Assembly: GCF_900104895.1 (NCBI RefSeq)
Contig: NZ_LT629742.1
Location: 3,286,001 to 3,350,000, forward strand
From: Microterricola viridarii
GTDB taxonomy: Bacteria > Actinomycetota > Actinomycetes > Actinomycetales > Microbacteriaceae
Direction of reading: 5' to 3'
Length of the DNA: 64,000 nt
The notes under the pieces were generated by a model. It did not search any database and was not told the DNA's origin. It saw nothing but the letters and a program-made list of their open reading frames with translations. The translations under genes were made by a program, and so were the position numbers. Within the stretch, counting starts at the first letter, position 1. Every line of letters begins with the position of its first letter. Shown piece after piece: positions 48,798-58,059 of this stretch.

Positions 48798-49499
48798 TTA
48801 CTGGGATTGCGCGGTCACAAAAATGTGGATCGCAACCTCGTTCGGCAGCTCCAGTCCGTCGTCGAAACCGTCCACCTTCACCGACACATAGGAGCCGGCG
48901 GCCGAGAATGTGCCCGTCGCACCGGGCATGACGCCCGACTGCTTGAGCTGCAGCAGCAGCTCCGGGTCGAACTGCACGGGCTCGCCGAGGCGGCGGAGCA
49001 CGGCCTGAACCGGCTCCGGGTTGCGGCTGACCAGGTCGACGATGCTCTCGACATCCGTCATGAATGGGGCCGCGGGCGGCTGGCCGAGCTCTTCGAGCCC
49101 GGGAATCGGGGTGCCGTAGGGCGATTCGGTGGGGAATTTGAGGATCTCGAGAAGCTTGCGCTCGACCTGCTCGCTCATCACGTGCTCCCAGCGGCAGGCC
49201 TCGTCGTGCACGAGTTCCCACTCGAGGCCGATGACCTCAGAGAGCAGCACCTCGGCGAGGCGGTGCTTGCGCATCACGTGCACGGCCTTGCTCCGGCCGG
49301 CCTCCGTCAGCTCAAGGTGTCGGTCGCCAGAGACGACGACGAGTCCGTCACGCTCCATACGGGCGATGGTCTGCGACACGGTGGGACCGGAGTGGCCGAG
49401 CCGCTCCGAGATGCGCGCACGCAGAGGAACGATGTTCTCCTCTTCCAGATCAAGGATCGTTCGGAGGTACATCTCCGTGGTGTCGATGAGATCCGTCAT
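48798..49499 (-). CDS. dtxR: DtxR/IdeR-type iron-dependent repressor
   Basis: A 233-residue metalloregulator with an N-terminal winged helix (EMYLRTILDLEEENIVPLRARISERLGHSGPTVSQTIARMERDGLV), a dimerisation/metal domain and a C-terminal SH3-like domain. The metal ligands fall at exactly the DtxR numbers: M10, C102, E105, H106 for the primary site and H79, E83, H98 for the ancillary site. C102 and M10 favour Fe(II) over Mn(II) sensing. It is divergent from serC. Would repress iron uptake genes when iron is replete; targets are not in this window. Confidence 0.95.
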   Translation of the reverse strand: MTDLIDTTEMYLRTILDLEEENIVPLRARISERLGHSGPTVSQTIARMERDGLVVVSGDRHLELTEAGRSKAVHVMRKHRLAEVLLSEVIGLEWELVHDEACRWEHVMSEQVERKLLEILKFPTESPYGTPIPGLEELGQPPAAPFMTDVESIVDLVSRNPEPVQAVLRRLGEPVQFDPELLLQLKQSGVMPGATGTFSAAGSYVSVKVDGFDDGLELPNEVAIHIFVTAQSQ

Positions 49500-49592
49500 T
49501 CGCGCCTCCCCGTTTTTAACTCACGCAGGCGTGCGCGACAAGAAGACGCGCACGCAGGTAACAAGACTACCCGCCCGGCAGGGCACACCTAG

Positions 49593-50717
<1,125 letters not shown>

Positions 50718-50777
50718 CCCATCGAGCGGGCCGCACCAACTTGACGGGCCCGGCCCGCTCGCCACACACTGGCAGTG

Positions 50778-51011
50778 ATGCGATTCTGGTTGAAAGACAG
50801 CGAGCGTCGGCCAGATCCGGCGCCGGCACGGGCCGATGCGCGCAAAGCCGTGCTCGCCGGAACAGGCCTTTGGCTGATCGCACTCGTGCTGTGCCTGGTC
50901 TTCCTGCCGCAGCTGGATGCCGCCGGCTTCGCCTGGTGGCTCGGCTGCGCCGGGTTCGGGGTCGCCCTGGGCGTCATCGGGCTCGTCGTCGTACAGCAGC
51001 GCCGGCGCTAG
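50778..51011 (+). CDS. DUF2530 small membrane protein
   Basis: A 77-residue protein with two hydrophobic helices (VLAGTGLWLIALVLCLVFL and FAWWLGCAGFGVALGVIGLVVV) and a basic end (QQRRR). Size, topology and position beside serC match DUF2530, a family of unknown function conserved in Actinobacteria. It lies 60 bases after serC and ends at a strong terminator. Confidence 0.85.
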   Translation: MRFWLKDSERRPDPAPARADARKAVLAGTGLWLIALVLCLVFLPQLDAAGFAWWLGCAGFGVALGVIGLVVVQQRRR

Positions 51012-51034
51012 CCGGCATCGCCCCTCGGCTCAAC

Positions 51035-51072
51035 AAAAAGTGTCCCAAGACTCTCGTCTTGGGACACTTTTT
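51035..51072. terminator. Strong bidirectional intrinsic terminator
   Basis: AAAAAGTGTCCCAAGA - CTCTCG - TCTTGGGACACTTTTT with T-tracts on both strands. It is shared by the convergent DUF2530 and DUF3027 genes. Confidence 0.93.
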
Positions 51073-51104
51073 TGTGATTCGCCTACGCGGAGCGCGGGAG
51101 GACG

Positions 51105-51953
51105 CTACTTCTCCGAGTCGGACCGATCGTCGTCATCTTCGTCATCGTCGTCGTCGTCGTCGTCCGACTCATCGTCGTCGTCGTCGTCATCCGACTCGTC
51201 ATCGTCGTCATCGTCGTCGTCGTCATCCGACTCGTCATCGTCGTCGTCGTCATCGTCATCCGACTCGTCATCTTCGGCGTCATCCGACTCATCGTCGTCA
51301 TCGTCCGTGGCCGGGACGTCGAGGTGATCGATGTCCAGGCCGTCGATGTCGCCGGCGTGCCGCTGCTGCTGCAGATCGTCGGCGTAGTCGTCGTCGAAGC
51401 CGTCGTCGGTGTCGTCGTCGCCCTCGGCGTCGTCGCCGAACTCGCCATCGAGCTCGTCGCCCTCGTCGTCGGATTCGGCCTGCTCGTCGTCGTGCGACAG
51501 CTGCGCCGCCTGGTAGTCGGCCAGACGCTCAGACCACGGCACCCACTCGGGAGCGAGCAGCGCGTGCTCACCGGGCATGAGCTCGGACTCGAGAACGGTC
51601 GGCTTCGTCTCGTCGCCGATGCGCGAGAGCGTCACGGTCCAGTGCCAGCCCGGGTACCCCGCGAGGCGGCACTCGAACAGCAGGGAGAGCACGTGGTCTT
51701 CTTCGGCGACGTGGCCGATGACACGGCCGATCGTCGCCGGCGCGGTGAAGTCGAGCAGTGCGGCGCGGGCCATGTCGACGGCCGCGAGCAGCACGTCGTC
51801 GGCCACCGGTGCCGGGCGTTCTGCTGCGGGCTCGGCGTCAGGCTCGGCGTCGGGCTCGACGGCAGGCTCGACATCGAGCTCCGCGGTCAGCTCATCGCTC
51901 GTCGCAACGGCCTGCTCTTCGGCCTGCTCTGCGGCATCCGTCTCGCTGTGCAT
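51105..51953 (-). CDS. DUF3027 protein with a long Asp-rich tail
   Basis: A 282-residue protein. After an acidic, Ala/Pro/Glu-rich N-terminus, the DUF3027 domain spans about residues 50-150 (VDMARAALLDFTAPATIGRVIGHV, LFECRLAGYPGWHWTVTLSR, GEHALLAPEWVPWSERLADYQ). The last 110 residues are almost only Asp, Glu and Ser, with runs of Asp broken by ESDD units, encoded by GAC/GAT repeats. Function of the family is unknown. ATG 51953 is chosen, because an upstream TTG at 51989 would overlap the cold-shock gene. Its neighbour is a cold-shock-domain gene, as in other Actinobacteria. Confidence 0.86.
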   Translation of the reverse strand: MHSETDAAEQAEEQAVATSDELTAELDVEPAVEPDAEPDAEPAAERPAPVADDVLLAAVDMARAALLDFTAPATIGRVIGHVAEEDHVLSLLFECRLAGYPGWHWTVTLSRIGDETKPTVLESELMPGEHALLAPEWVPWSERLADYQAAQLSHDDEQAESDDEGDELDGEFGDDAEGDDDTDDGFDDDYADDLQQQRHAGDIDGLDIDHLDVPATDDDDDESDDAEDDESDDDDDDDDDESDDDDDDDDDDESDDDDDDDESDDDDDDDDEDDDDRSDSEK

Positions 51954-51963
51954 GTCGCCCACG

Positions 51964-52344
51964 CTATGCGTCGAGTTCGTCGGCAACACGGCGCAGCATG
52001 GCCGCCGTGGTGGTCGCCTTGTGACCCTCGGGGTACTTGCCGCGACGCAGCTCGGAACCGATGCCGTCGAGCCACTTGATGAGGTCTTCGACGAGCACGG
52101 CCATGTCGTCGGCCTTCCGGCGCGAGGCCTTGGCCAGGCTCACGGGGGCATCGAGCACGCGCACCGAGAGCGCCTGCGCGCCCTTCTTGCCGTCGGCGAT
52201 GCCGAATTCCAGGCGCGTGCCCGGCTTGACAGAGACGCCAGCGGGCAGTGCCGAGGCGTGCAAGAAGACTTCTTGGCCGTCATCTGAGCTGATGAAGCCG
52301 AAGCCCTTCTCGTCGTCGTAGAACTTGACCTTGCCGGTAGGCAT
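51964..52344 (-). CDS. Cold-shock-domain protein with C-terminal extension
   Basis: A 126-residue protein. Residues 1-65 form a cold-shock OB fold with both RNA-binding motifs in altered form (KGFGFISS for RNP1; EVFLHASAL for RNP2). The last 60 residues (RRKADDMAVLVEDLIKWLDGIGSELRRGKYPEGHKATTTAAMLRRVADELDA) are a helical extension not found in CspA, which is about 67 residues. This CspB-like long form is typical of Actinobacteria. It would bind single-stranded RNA or DNA. It starts a short operon with DUF3027. Confidence 0.92.
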   Translation of the reverse strand: MPTGKVKFYDDEKGFGFISSDDGQEVFLHASALPAGVSVKPGTRLEFGIADGKKGAQALSVRVLDAPVSLAKASRRKADDMAVLVEDLIKWLDGIGSELRRGKYPEGHKATTTAAMLRRVADELDA

Positions 52345-52446
52345 ATTGAACCTCACTGAGTGAAAACGCGGGCACACCGAATCGCGGCGTCGTCCAGCTC
52401 TTAGCTTATTGGGTTGCGACGCCTCCTGCCCCGTATCCTAGAGATT

Positions 52447-52722
52447 GTGAGCCCGCAGACACCCGAACCATCTCAGCGCCTCGAGCGCGTATTCGCCTAT
52501 ATGGTCGCCGCTGTCGTCGGGGCCTCAATACTCGCCTTCATCGCCGTGATGATCGGCACAGCAGCCGGGGCCGGAGCCGATGACGGTTTCAGCCAGGGCG
52601 TCTGGCCGTTCGTGTTCATGTTCCCGCTCATCGGCCTGCCGATCGGTTTTGTCCTGATCATCGCCCTCATGGTGGTCTCCAGCCTTCGCCGCAGCCGTGC
52701 GGCTCGAGAGAACAAACGGTAG
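52447..52722 (+). CDS. Small two-helix membrane protein
   Basis: A 91-residue protein starting GTG 52447. It has a short Gln/Pro/Glu-rich N-terminus, two hydrophobic helices (YMVAAVVGASILAFIAVMIG and WPFVFMFPLIGLPIGFVLIIALMVV) and a basic end (SLRRSRAARENKR). It ends 5 bases before the helicase-associated gene, so it is co-transcribed. No function known. Confidence 0.8.
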   Translation: MSPQTPEPSQRLERVFAYMVAAVVGASILAFIAVMIGTAAGAGADDGFSQGVWPFVFMFPLIGLPIGFVLIIALMVVSSLRRSRAARENKR

Positions 52723-52727
52723 CGACC

Positions 52728-54671
52728 ATGCTCTCCCTCGCCGCACGACTTCGCGCACTCACCGATGAGCAGTTGGCGGCGAGCCTCGCCCTGCGCGAGT
52801 TCCCCGTCGCGGGGGTGCGTGACTACTTCGACCTCGCCGAGGCCCTGCTCGCCCCCGAGTCGGTCCACGCCGCCCTGGCCACGCTCGATCGCACCAGGCT
52901 GGCCGTGCTGGCGGTGGCGGGCGATCTCATCGCCGAGGCCACCCCGGCGACGGATGTCGCCTCGAGCGCCGACACCGCCGGTGGCCTCCTGGTCGCCGCG
53001 GATGCCGCGGCATCCGCCTCGGCCATCGCCGACCGGCTCTCCGAACTTGGCCACAGCGCCGTCGACGCCGCGGAGGTGCGCGCGCGGGCCGAACGCCTGC
53101 ACGAACTGCTGCTCGGCACGTTGAGCGAGAGCGCCGACGGCGAGGTGCAGTTCGCGCCGTTCGCCGCGGTCAGCGAGCAGTTGCGCGCCTGGCCCGCGTC
53201 CGGGCTGCCCAGCACCGCCGAGCTCGCCTCCCCGACACCGGCCAACGCCGACGACTCCCTCGTCGCCGCGGCCAGCAAGCCGAGCGCCGAGACCGCTCGC
53301 GACCGGCTCGCCGCCGAGCACGCATTCAGCTCCACCGCGGTCGTCGCCGAGCTCGTCGCCGCGCTCATCCTGGACCCGGCCCGTGAGCTGGCCCGTGGCG
53401 GGCTGTCACTGCCCGACGCCAAGCGCCTCGCCCTGGCGGCGGGGATCGCCTTCGAAGAGGTCCCGCGCTTTCTCGGACTCGCGGAGCGCGCGGCGCTGGT
53501 CGAGCGGGAGGGCGCCCTCTGGCAGCACAGCGACGCCGGCGAGGCCTGGTTGCACGGCAACGCCGCACAACGCTGGCGCACCCTGGCCGAGGCGTGGCTG
53601 GGCGGGCTCGCCACCGATGTGCGTGCCCTGCTGGCGGAGCGCGCGCACGGCCCGTGGGGCGACTCGTTGCAGACCGCGGTGAGCTGGATCTTCCCCGCCG
53701 CCGGCGACACTCTGCAGCAGCGCATCGATGACCGCACCGCCGAGGCGGAGCTGCTCGGCATCACCGCCGACGGCGAGCCGAGCGCGGCCGGCAGCGCCCT
53801 GCTCGAGCAGGACGGCGCCGCCGCCGAGCTGGTCGTGGCCGACCTGCTGCCGCCCGAGGTGTCCACCGTGTACCTGCAGCAAGACCTGACGGCGGTGGCG
53901 CCCGGCCCCCTGACGCCGAGCGTCGACGCGCGCCTGCGCACCATGGCCGAGGTCGAGAGCCGCGAGCTGGCCTCGAGCTACCGGGTCACCGCGTCATCCA
54001 TCAACCGCGCCCTGGCCGCCGGCGAGACGGCCGAGAGCATCCTCTCCTTCCTCGCCTCGATCTCGCTCACCGGGATTCCGCAGCCGCTGGACTACCTCGT
54101 CACCGAGTCGGCCGCGCGCTACGGCCGGCTGCGGGTGGGCCCGGCCGACGACGAGCTGTTCCAGAGCGCGATCCGCTCCGAGGACGTCGCGCTGATTCAC
54201 ACGGTGGCCGTCGACCAGGCGCTCTCGGCCTTCGGGCTGCAGCAGGGCGGGCCGCACCGGCTGCTCAGCCGCTTCGCGCCCGAGCAGCTGTTCTGGGCCC
54301 TCAGCGACGCCCGCTACCCGGTCGCGCTCGAGGACGCCGGCGGCGACGTCGTGCACCTCACCCGGCGCCGGCCGCCGCGCGCCGAGGTTCCGGACCCCGT
54401 CGACCCCCTGCCCGGGCTGATCGCGGCGCTGCGCGACTCCGACGCCGACACCGCGCCGACCGGCCAGGCCTGGCTGGCCCGGCAGATCGACCTGGCTATC
54501 CGCTCCAAGCACGCCCTCGTGGTGAGTGTGCGGATGCCGGGCGGCGAGGTCTCCGACTACCTTCTCGAACCGGCCAGCGTCGCCAACGGACGCCTCCGCG
54601 CCCGCGACCGGCGGGCCGACATCGAGCGCACCCTGCCCCTGTCCAGCATCGCCGCCATCACCACCGCCTGA
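52728..54671 (+). CDS. Helicase-associated (helicase C-terminal-3/XPB-N-like) protein
   Basis: A 647-residue protein found beside XPB helicase genes in Actinobacteria (compare the Rv0862c/Rv0861c pair). The N-terminus reads LAARLRALTDEQLAASLALREF, followed by Ala-rich winged-helix-like repeats. The C-terminal domain (VSTVYLQQDLTAVAPGPLTPSVDARLRTMAEVESRELASSYRV...; YLVTESAARYGRLRVG) is the helicase_C_3 / XPB-Ssl2-like domain. No Walker A or DEAD box is present, so it is not itself an ATPase. It probably partners with XPB in DNA repair or RNA-polymerase displacement. It is 47 bases upstream of the XPB gene. Confidence 0.86.
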   Translation: MLSLAARLRALTDEQLAASLALREFPVAGVRDYFDLAEALLAPESVHAALATLDRTRLAVLAVAGDLIAEATPATDVASSADTAGGLLVAADAAASASAIADRLSELGHSAVDAAEVRARAERLHELLLGTLSESADGEVQFAPFAAVSEQLRAWPASGLPSTAELASPTPANADDSLVAAASKPSAETARDRLAAEHAFSSTAVVAELVAALILDPARELARGGLSLPDAKRLALAAGIAFEEVPRFLGLAERAALVEREGALWQHSDAGEAWLHGNAAQRWRTLAEAWLGGLATDVRALLAERAHGPWGDSLQTAVSWIFPAAGDTLQQRIDDRTAEAELLGITADGEPSAAGSALLEQDGAAAELVVADLLPPEVSTVYLQQDLTAVAPGPLTPSVDARLRTMAEVESRELASSYRVTASSINRALAAGETAESILSFLASISLTGIPQPLDYLVTESAARYGRLRVGPADDELFQSAIRSEDVALIHTVAVDQALSAFGLQQGGPHRLLSRFAPEQLFWALSDARYPVALEDAGGDVVHLTRRRPPRAEVPDPVDPLPGLIAALRDSDADTAPTGQAWLARQIDLAIRSKHALVVSVRMPGGEVSDYLLEPASVANGRLRARDRRADIERTLPLSSIAAITTA

Positions 54672-54718
54672 GCGCGGCAGCCACGCACACTCAGCCGGGC
54701 CGCGTAGACTCGGCGGTT

Positions 54719-56377
54719 ATGTCGGATGGCCCCCTGATCGTTCAAAGCGACCGCACAGTTCTGCTCGAAGTCGCGCACCCCCTCGCCGAAGACGCCCGGC
54801 ACGACCTGGCGGTGTTCGCCGAGCTGGAGCGCGCGCCCGAACACATCCACAGCTACCGGATCACCCGACTCGGCCTGTGGAACGCCCGCGCCGCCGGCCA
54901 CGACGCCGAGGACATGCTCGCCACGCTCGAGCGGTACTCGAAGTTCCCCGTTCCGCAGACGGTCTCGATCGACATCGTGGAGACGGTCGGCCGCTACGGC
55001 CGCCTCGTCATCGAGCGCAACGCCGACGGCGAGCTGGTGCTGCGCTCCTCGGATGTCGCCGTGCTCACCGAGGTCGCGAACGCGAAGAAGATCGCGCCGC
55101 TCCTGATCGGCCACCCGAGCCCGGACACGTTCAACATCGAACCGTGGGCGCGCGGCGCCCTCAAGCAGGAGCTGGTCAAGCTCGGCTGGCCCGCGGAGGA
55201 CCTCGCCGGCTACACGCCGGGCACGCCGCATCCGATCGACCTGGCCGAGGACGGCTGGGCGCTGCGCGACTACCAGCAGAAGGCCGTCGACAATTTCTTC
55301 GCCGGCGGCTCCGGCGTCGTCGTGCTGCCCTGCGGCGCGGGCAAGACGCTGGTCGGCGCCGGCGCCATGGCCACCGCCAAGACGAACACCCTGATCCTGG
55401 TCACCAACACCGTCAGCGCACGGCAGTGGCGCGACGAGCTGTTGCGGCGCACCTCGCTCACCCCCGAGGAGATCGGCGAGTACTCCGGGCAGGTGAAGGA
55501 GGTCAAGCCGGTCACCATCGCGACCTACCAGATTCTCACCGCCAAGCGGAAGGGCGAGTACGCCCACCTCGCGCTGCTCGACGCCATGGACTGGGGCCTC
55601 GTGGTCTACGACGAGGTGCACCTGCTGCCGGCCCCGGTGTTCAAGCTGACCGCCGAGTTGCAGGCCCGCCGCCGGCTCGGCCTGACGGCGACGCTGGTGC
55701 GCGAGGACGGCCGCGAGAGCGATGTGTTCTCGCTGATCGGCCCGAAGCGCTTCGACGCCCCGTGGAAGGAGATCGAGGCCCAGGGCTTCATCTCCCCCGC
55801 CAACTGCTTCGAGGTGCGCATCGACCTGCCGCAGCACGAGCGGCTGAGCTATGCGGCGGCGGCGGATGACGAGCGGTACCGCCTGGCCTCGACGGCCCCG
55901 GCCAAGCTCGGCGTCGTCAAGCAGCTGGTCGCCAGGCACCCCGGCGAGCGCATCCTCGTGATCGGCCAGTACCTCGACCAGATCGACGAGCTCTCCGACG
56001 CCCTCCGGGCGCCGAAGATCACCGGGGCGACCCCGGTCGACGAGCGCGAGCAGCTGTTCCAGGCGTTCCGCGAGGGATCGATCGAGGTGCTCGTGGTCTC
56101 CAAGGTCGCCAACTTCTCGGTGGACCTGCCCGAGGCGACGGTGGCCATCCAGGTGTCCGGCTCGTTCGGCTCCCGGCAGGAGGAGGCCCAGCGCCTCGGC
56201 CGCCTGCTGCGACCGAAGGAGTCCGGCCTGACCGCGAGCTTCTACTCGCTGGTCGCGCGCGACACCGTCGACCAGGACTTCGCGCAGAACCGTCAGCGCT
56301 TCCTCGCCGAGCAGGGCTACAGCTACACGATCCTCGACGCGCACGCACTGGACGCAGCGGAGACCGACGCCGCATAG
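54719..56377 (+). CDS. XPB-type DNA repair helicase
   Basis: A 552-residue SF2 helicase related to human XPB and Mycobacterium Rv0861c. An N-terminal damage-recognition-like domain (residues 1-170) precedes the helicase core. Core motifs are RDYQQKAVDNF (Q-like), VLPCGAGKTLVGAG (I), VVYDEVHLLPA (II, DEVH), LGLTATLVREDGRESD (III and the XPB RED motif) and QEEAQRLGRLLRPK (VI). The RED motif separates DNA with 3'-5' polarity in XPB. It likely acts with the upstream partner protein in nucleotide excision or transcription-linked repair. Confidence 0.95.
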   Translation: MSDGPLIVQSDRTVLLEVAHPLAEDARHDLAVFAELERAPEHIHSYRITRLGLWNARAAGHDAEDMLATLERYSKFPVPQTVSIDIVETVGRYGRLVIERNADGELVLRSSDVAVLTEVANAKKIAPLLIGHPSPDTFNIEPWARGALKQELVKLGWPAEDLAGYTPGTPHPIDLAEDGWALRDYQQKAVDNFFAGGSGVVVLPCGAGKTLVGAGAMATAKTNTLILVTNTVSARQWRDELLRRTSLTPEEIGEYSGQVKEVKPVTIATYQILTAKRKGEYAHLALLDAMDWGLVVYDEVHLLPAPVFKLTAELQARRRLGLTATLVREDGRESDVFSLIGPKRFDAPWKEIEAQGFISPANCFEVRIDLPQHERLSYAAAADDERYRLASTAPAKLGVVKQLVARHPGERILVIGQYLDQIDELSDALRAPKITGATPVDEREQLFQAFREGSIEVLVVSKVANFSVDLPEATVAIQVSGSFGSRQEEAQRLGRLLRPKESGLTASFYSLVARDTVDQDFAQNRQRFLAEQGYSYTILDAHALDAAETDAA

Positions 56378-56392
56378 CGGACGCGGCCGCCG

Positions 56393-57105
56393 CTAGCCGG
56401 CGCGCTCGTAGCGCAGCAGCAGCAGGTCGTCGGCGGGGTAGGCGTGCAGCAGCCGCATCCGCCGTGGGGCCTCGACCACGCCCCGGGCGATGCGCCCGGC
56501 CTCCCCGCCGAGCAACAGCGGGCTGAGGCTCAGGCAGAGCTCGTCGACGACGTCCGCGGCGATGAGTTCGCCGAAGAGGTGCGGCCCGCCCTCGCAGAGG
56601 ATCTGCGGCATCCCCCGCTCCGCCAGGGCTTGCACGAGCAGCTCCGGCTCGACCGAGACCTCGCCGCAGTCGATCACCTCGGCGACCTCGGCGAGCGCCC
56701 GCCGCCGCTCGGCCGGGGCCGCCGCGTGGGTCAGCACCAGCGGGCGCACCACGGCCTCGGCGAAGAAAGGATGCTCCGGCGGCAGGTCGAGCGACGACGA
56801 CACGACGGCAAGCGGCGGCTGCTCGCTCAGCCAGTTCTCCTCCCGCCAGGTGATGGCCTCCGCGGGGAGCTGCATGCCGCCGTACCCCTCTGTCCTCACC
56901 GTGCCGGCTCCAACCACGATGACGTCGGCGAGGGTGCGCAGCACCGTCATCGCCGCCCGGTCTGCCGCATTGCCGAGTCCGCCGCTTCGCCCCCGCGAGT
57001 CGCCGCCCCATCCAAGCTCGCCACGAAGTTCACTCGCAGGCGCGGTGCCATCCGCTCCGGCAGTGCGTAGGCCTCGAAGAGCTGTCGGCTCGACGGCCCG
57101 GTCAC
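56393..57105 (-). pseudogene. RibD C-terminal-domain (pyrimidine reductase family) gene with an apparent frameshift
   Basis: The gene should start at GTG 57105, 6 bases after folP, with GAGGAAA as ribosome site. That frame encodes SRQLFEAYALPERM...LRVNFVASLDGAATRGG, the normal start of this reductase family. It then loses frame at a five-base G run (plus-strand C at 56990-56994). The rest continues in another frame as RSGGLGNAADRAAM ... VGAGTVRTEGYGG ... QILCEGGPHLFGELI, the NADPH-binding core. One extra G would restore TRGG-RSGGLGN. Either a true disruption or a sequencing error. A shorter in-frame product would lack the substrate-side VASLDG segment. In a folate operon it might act as a dihydropterin or dihydrofolate reductase; not shown. 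Confidence 0.75.
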
Positions 57106-57111
57106 GTTTCC

Positions 57112-58059
57112 TCAATCATGAACATTGAACTCCCCCAAGTTGTGCTTCAGATGGTGTGGCGCCCGTAGGCCCAGTATGGCCTCAGTCATCCGCACGGAGG
57201 CGACACTTTGGGTAACGTTATGCATCCGCACGATGCGGGCGCCGGCCAGGATGCAGGCGACCATCGCGGCGAGGGAGCCCTCCACCCGCTCCTCCCGCTG
57301 CGCGTTGATGCTCTCGCCGATGAAATCCTTGTTCGAGACGGCGACGAGAACCGGGTGTCCGAGCGCCGTCAGCTCGCCGAGCCGCCGGGTGATCTCCAGG
57401 CTCTGCAGCGTGTTCTTGTTCAGGTCGTGGCCCGGGTCGATGACGATGCGCTCCTCCGGCACCCCCAGAGAGATCGCCAGGTCGACGCGTCGCAACAGGA
57501 AGTCGGCGACCTCGGTCATCACGTCGTCGTAGTGCGGGCGCGGGTACTGCGTGCGCGGGCTGGCCAGGCTGTGCGTGATCACCAGGGTGGCGTCGCTGTC
57601 GGCGACCACCTCGGCCAGCTCCGGGTGGTGCAGGCCCGTCGTGTCGTTGACCACCGTCGCCCCGGCCGCGATTCCGCGCCGGGCGACCTCCGGCTGGAAC
57701 GTGTCGACGGAGATCACGCAGTCGGATGCCGCGCGGAGCGCCTGCACGACGGGCAGCACGCGTGCGCACTCCTCCTCGACGGGCAGCTCCGGCCCGGGCG
57801 AGAACGGCACCCCGCCGATGTCGACCCAGTCGGCGCCGGCTGCCACCGCCGCCAGGGCGGCCTGCACGGCGCTCTCCAGCGCGAAGGTCGCGCCCCGGTC
57901 GTAGAAGGAGTCCGGGGTGCGGTTCACCACCGCCATCACGGCCACCTGGCGCGAGAAGTCGAAACGCCGGTCGCCGATCTGCCGCAGCGGATGCCGCAGC
58001 GTCGGCTGCGGGAAGCCCGAGCCCGCCGGTGGGGCGGGGCGGACCCCCGGGAGGCTCAC
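57112..58059 (-). CDS. folP: Dihydropteroate synthase (FolP-like)
   Basis: A 315-residue TIM-barrel enzyme joining p-aminobenzoate to hydroxymethyl-dihydropterin pyrophosphate. Signatures are VMAVVNRTPDSFYDRG (pterin-phosphate loop 1), GADWVDIGGVPFSPG, ISVDTFQPEVARRGIAAGATVVNDTTG, IVIDPGHDLNKN and a late RIVRMHNV. FSPG, where the canonical enzyme has an R or T-x-P-G form, marks a divergent group (FolP2-like), so a second canonical copy may exist elsewhere. GTG 58059 overlaps the stop of the FAD reductase (GTGA). Confidence 0.9.
   Translation of the reverse strand: MSLPGVRPAPPAGSGFPQPTLRHPLRQIGDRRFDFSRQVAVMAVVNRTPDSFYDRGATFALESAVQAALAAVAAGADWVDIGGVPFSPGPELPVEEECARVLPVVQALRAASDCVISVDTFQPEVARRGIAAGATVVNDTTGLHHPELAEVVADSDATLVITHSLASPRTQYPRPHYDDVMTEVADFLLRRVDLAISLGVPEERIVIDPGHDLNKNTLQSLEITRRLGELTALGHPVLVAVSNKDFIGESINAQREERVEGSLAAMVACILAGARIVRMHNVTQSVASVRMTEAILGLRAPHHLKHNLGEFNVHD

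Noticed and set aside
50917-51327. A Ser-rich plus-strand protein opposite the DUF3027 tail
   Set aside because: Poly-Ser arises from reading the GTC/TCG repeat of the Asp tract on the other strand; no start context or homology signal.
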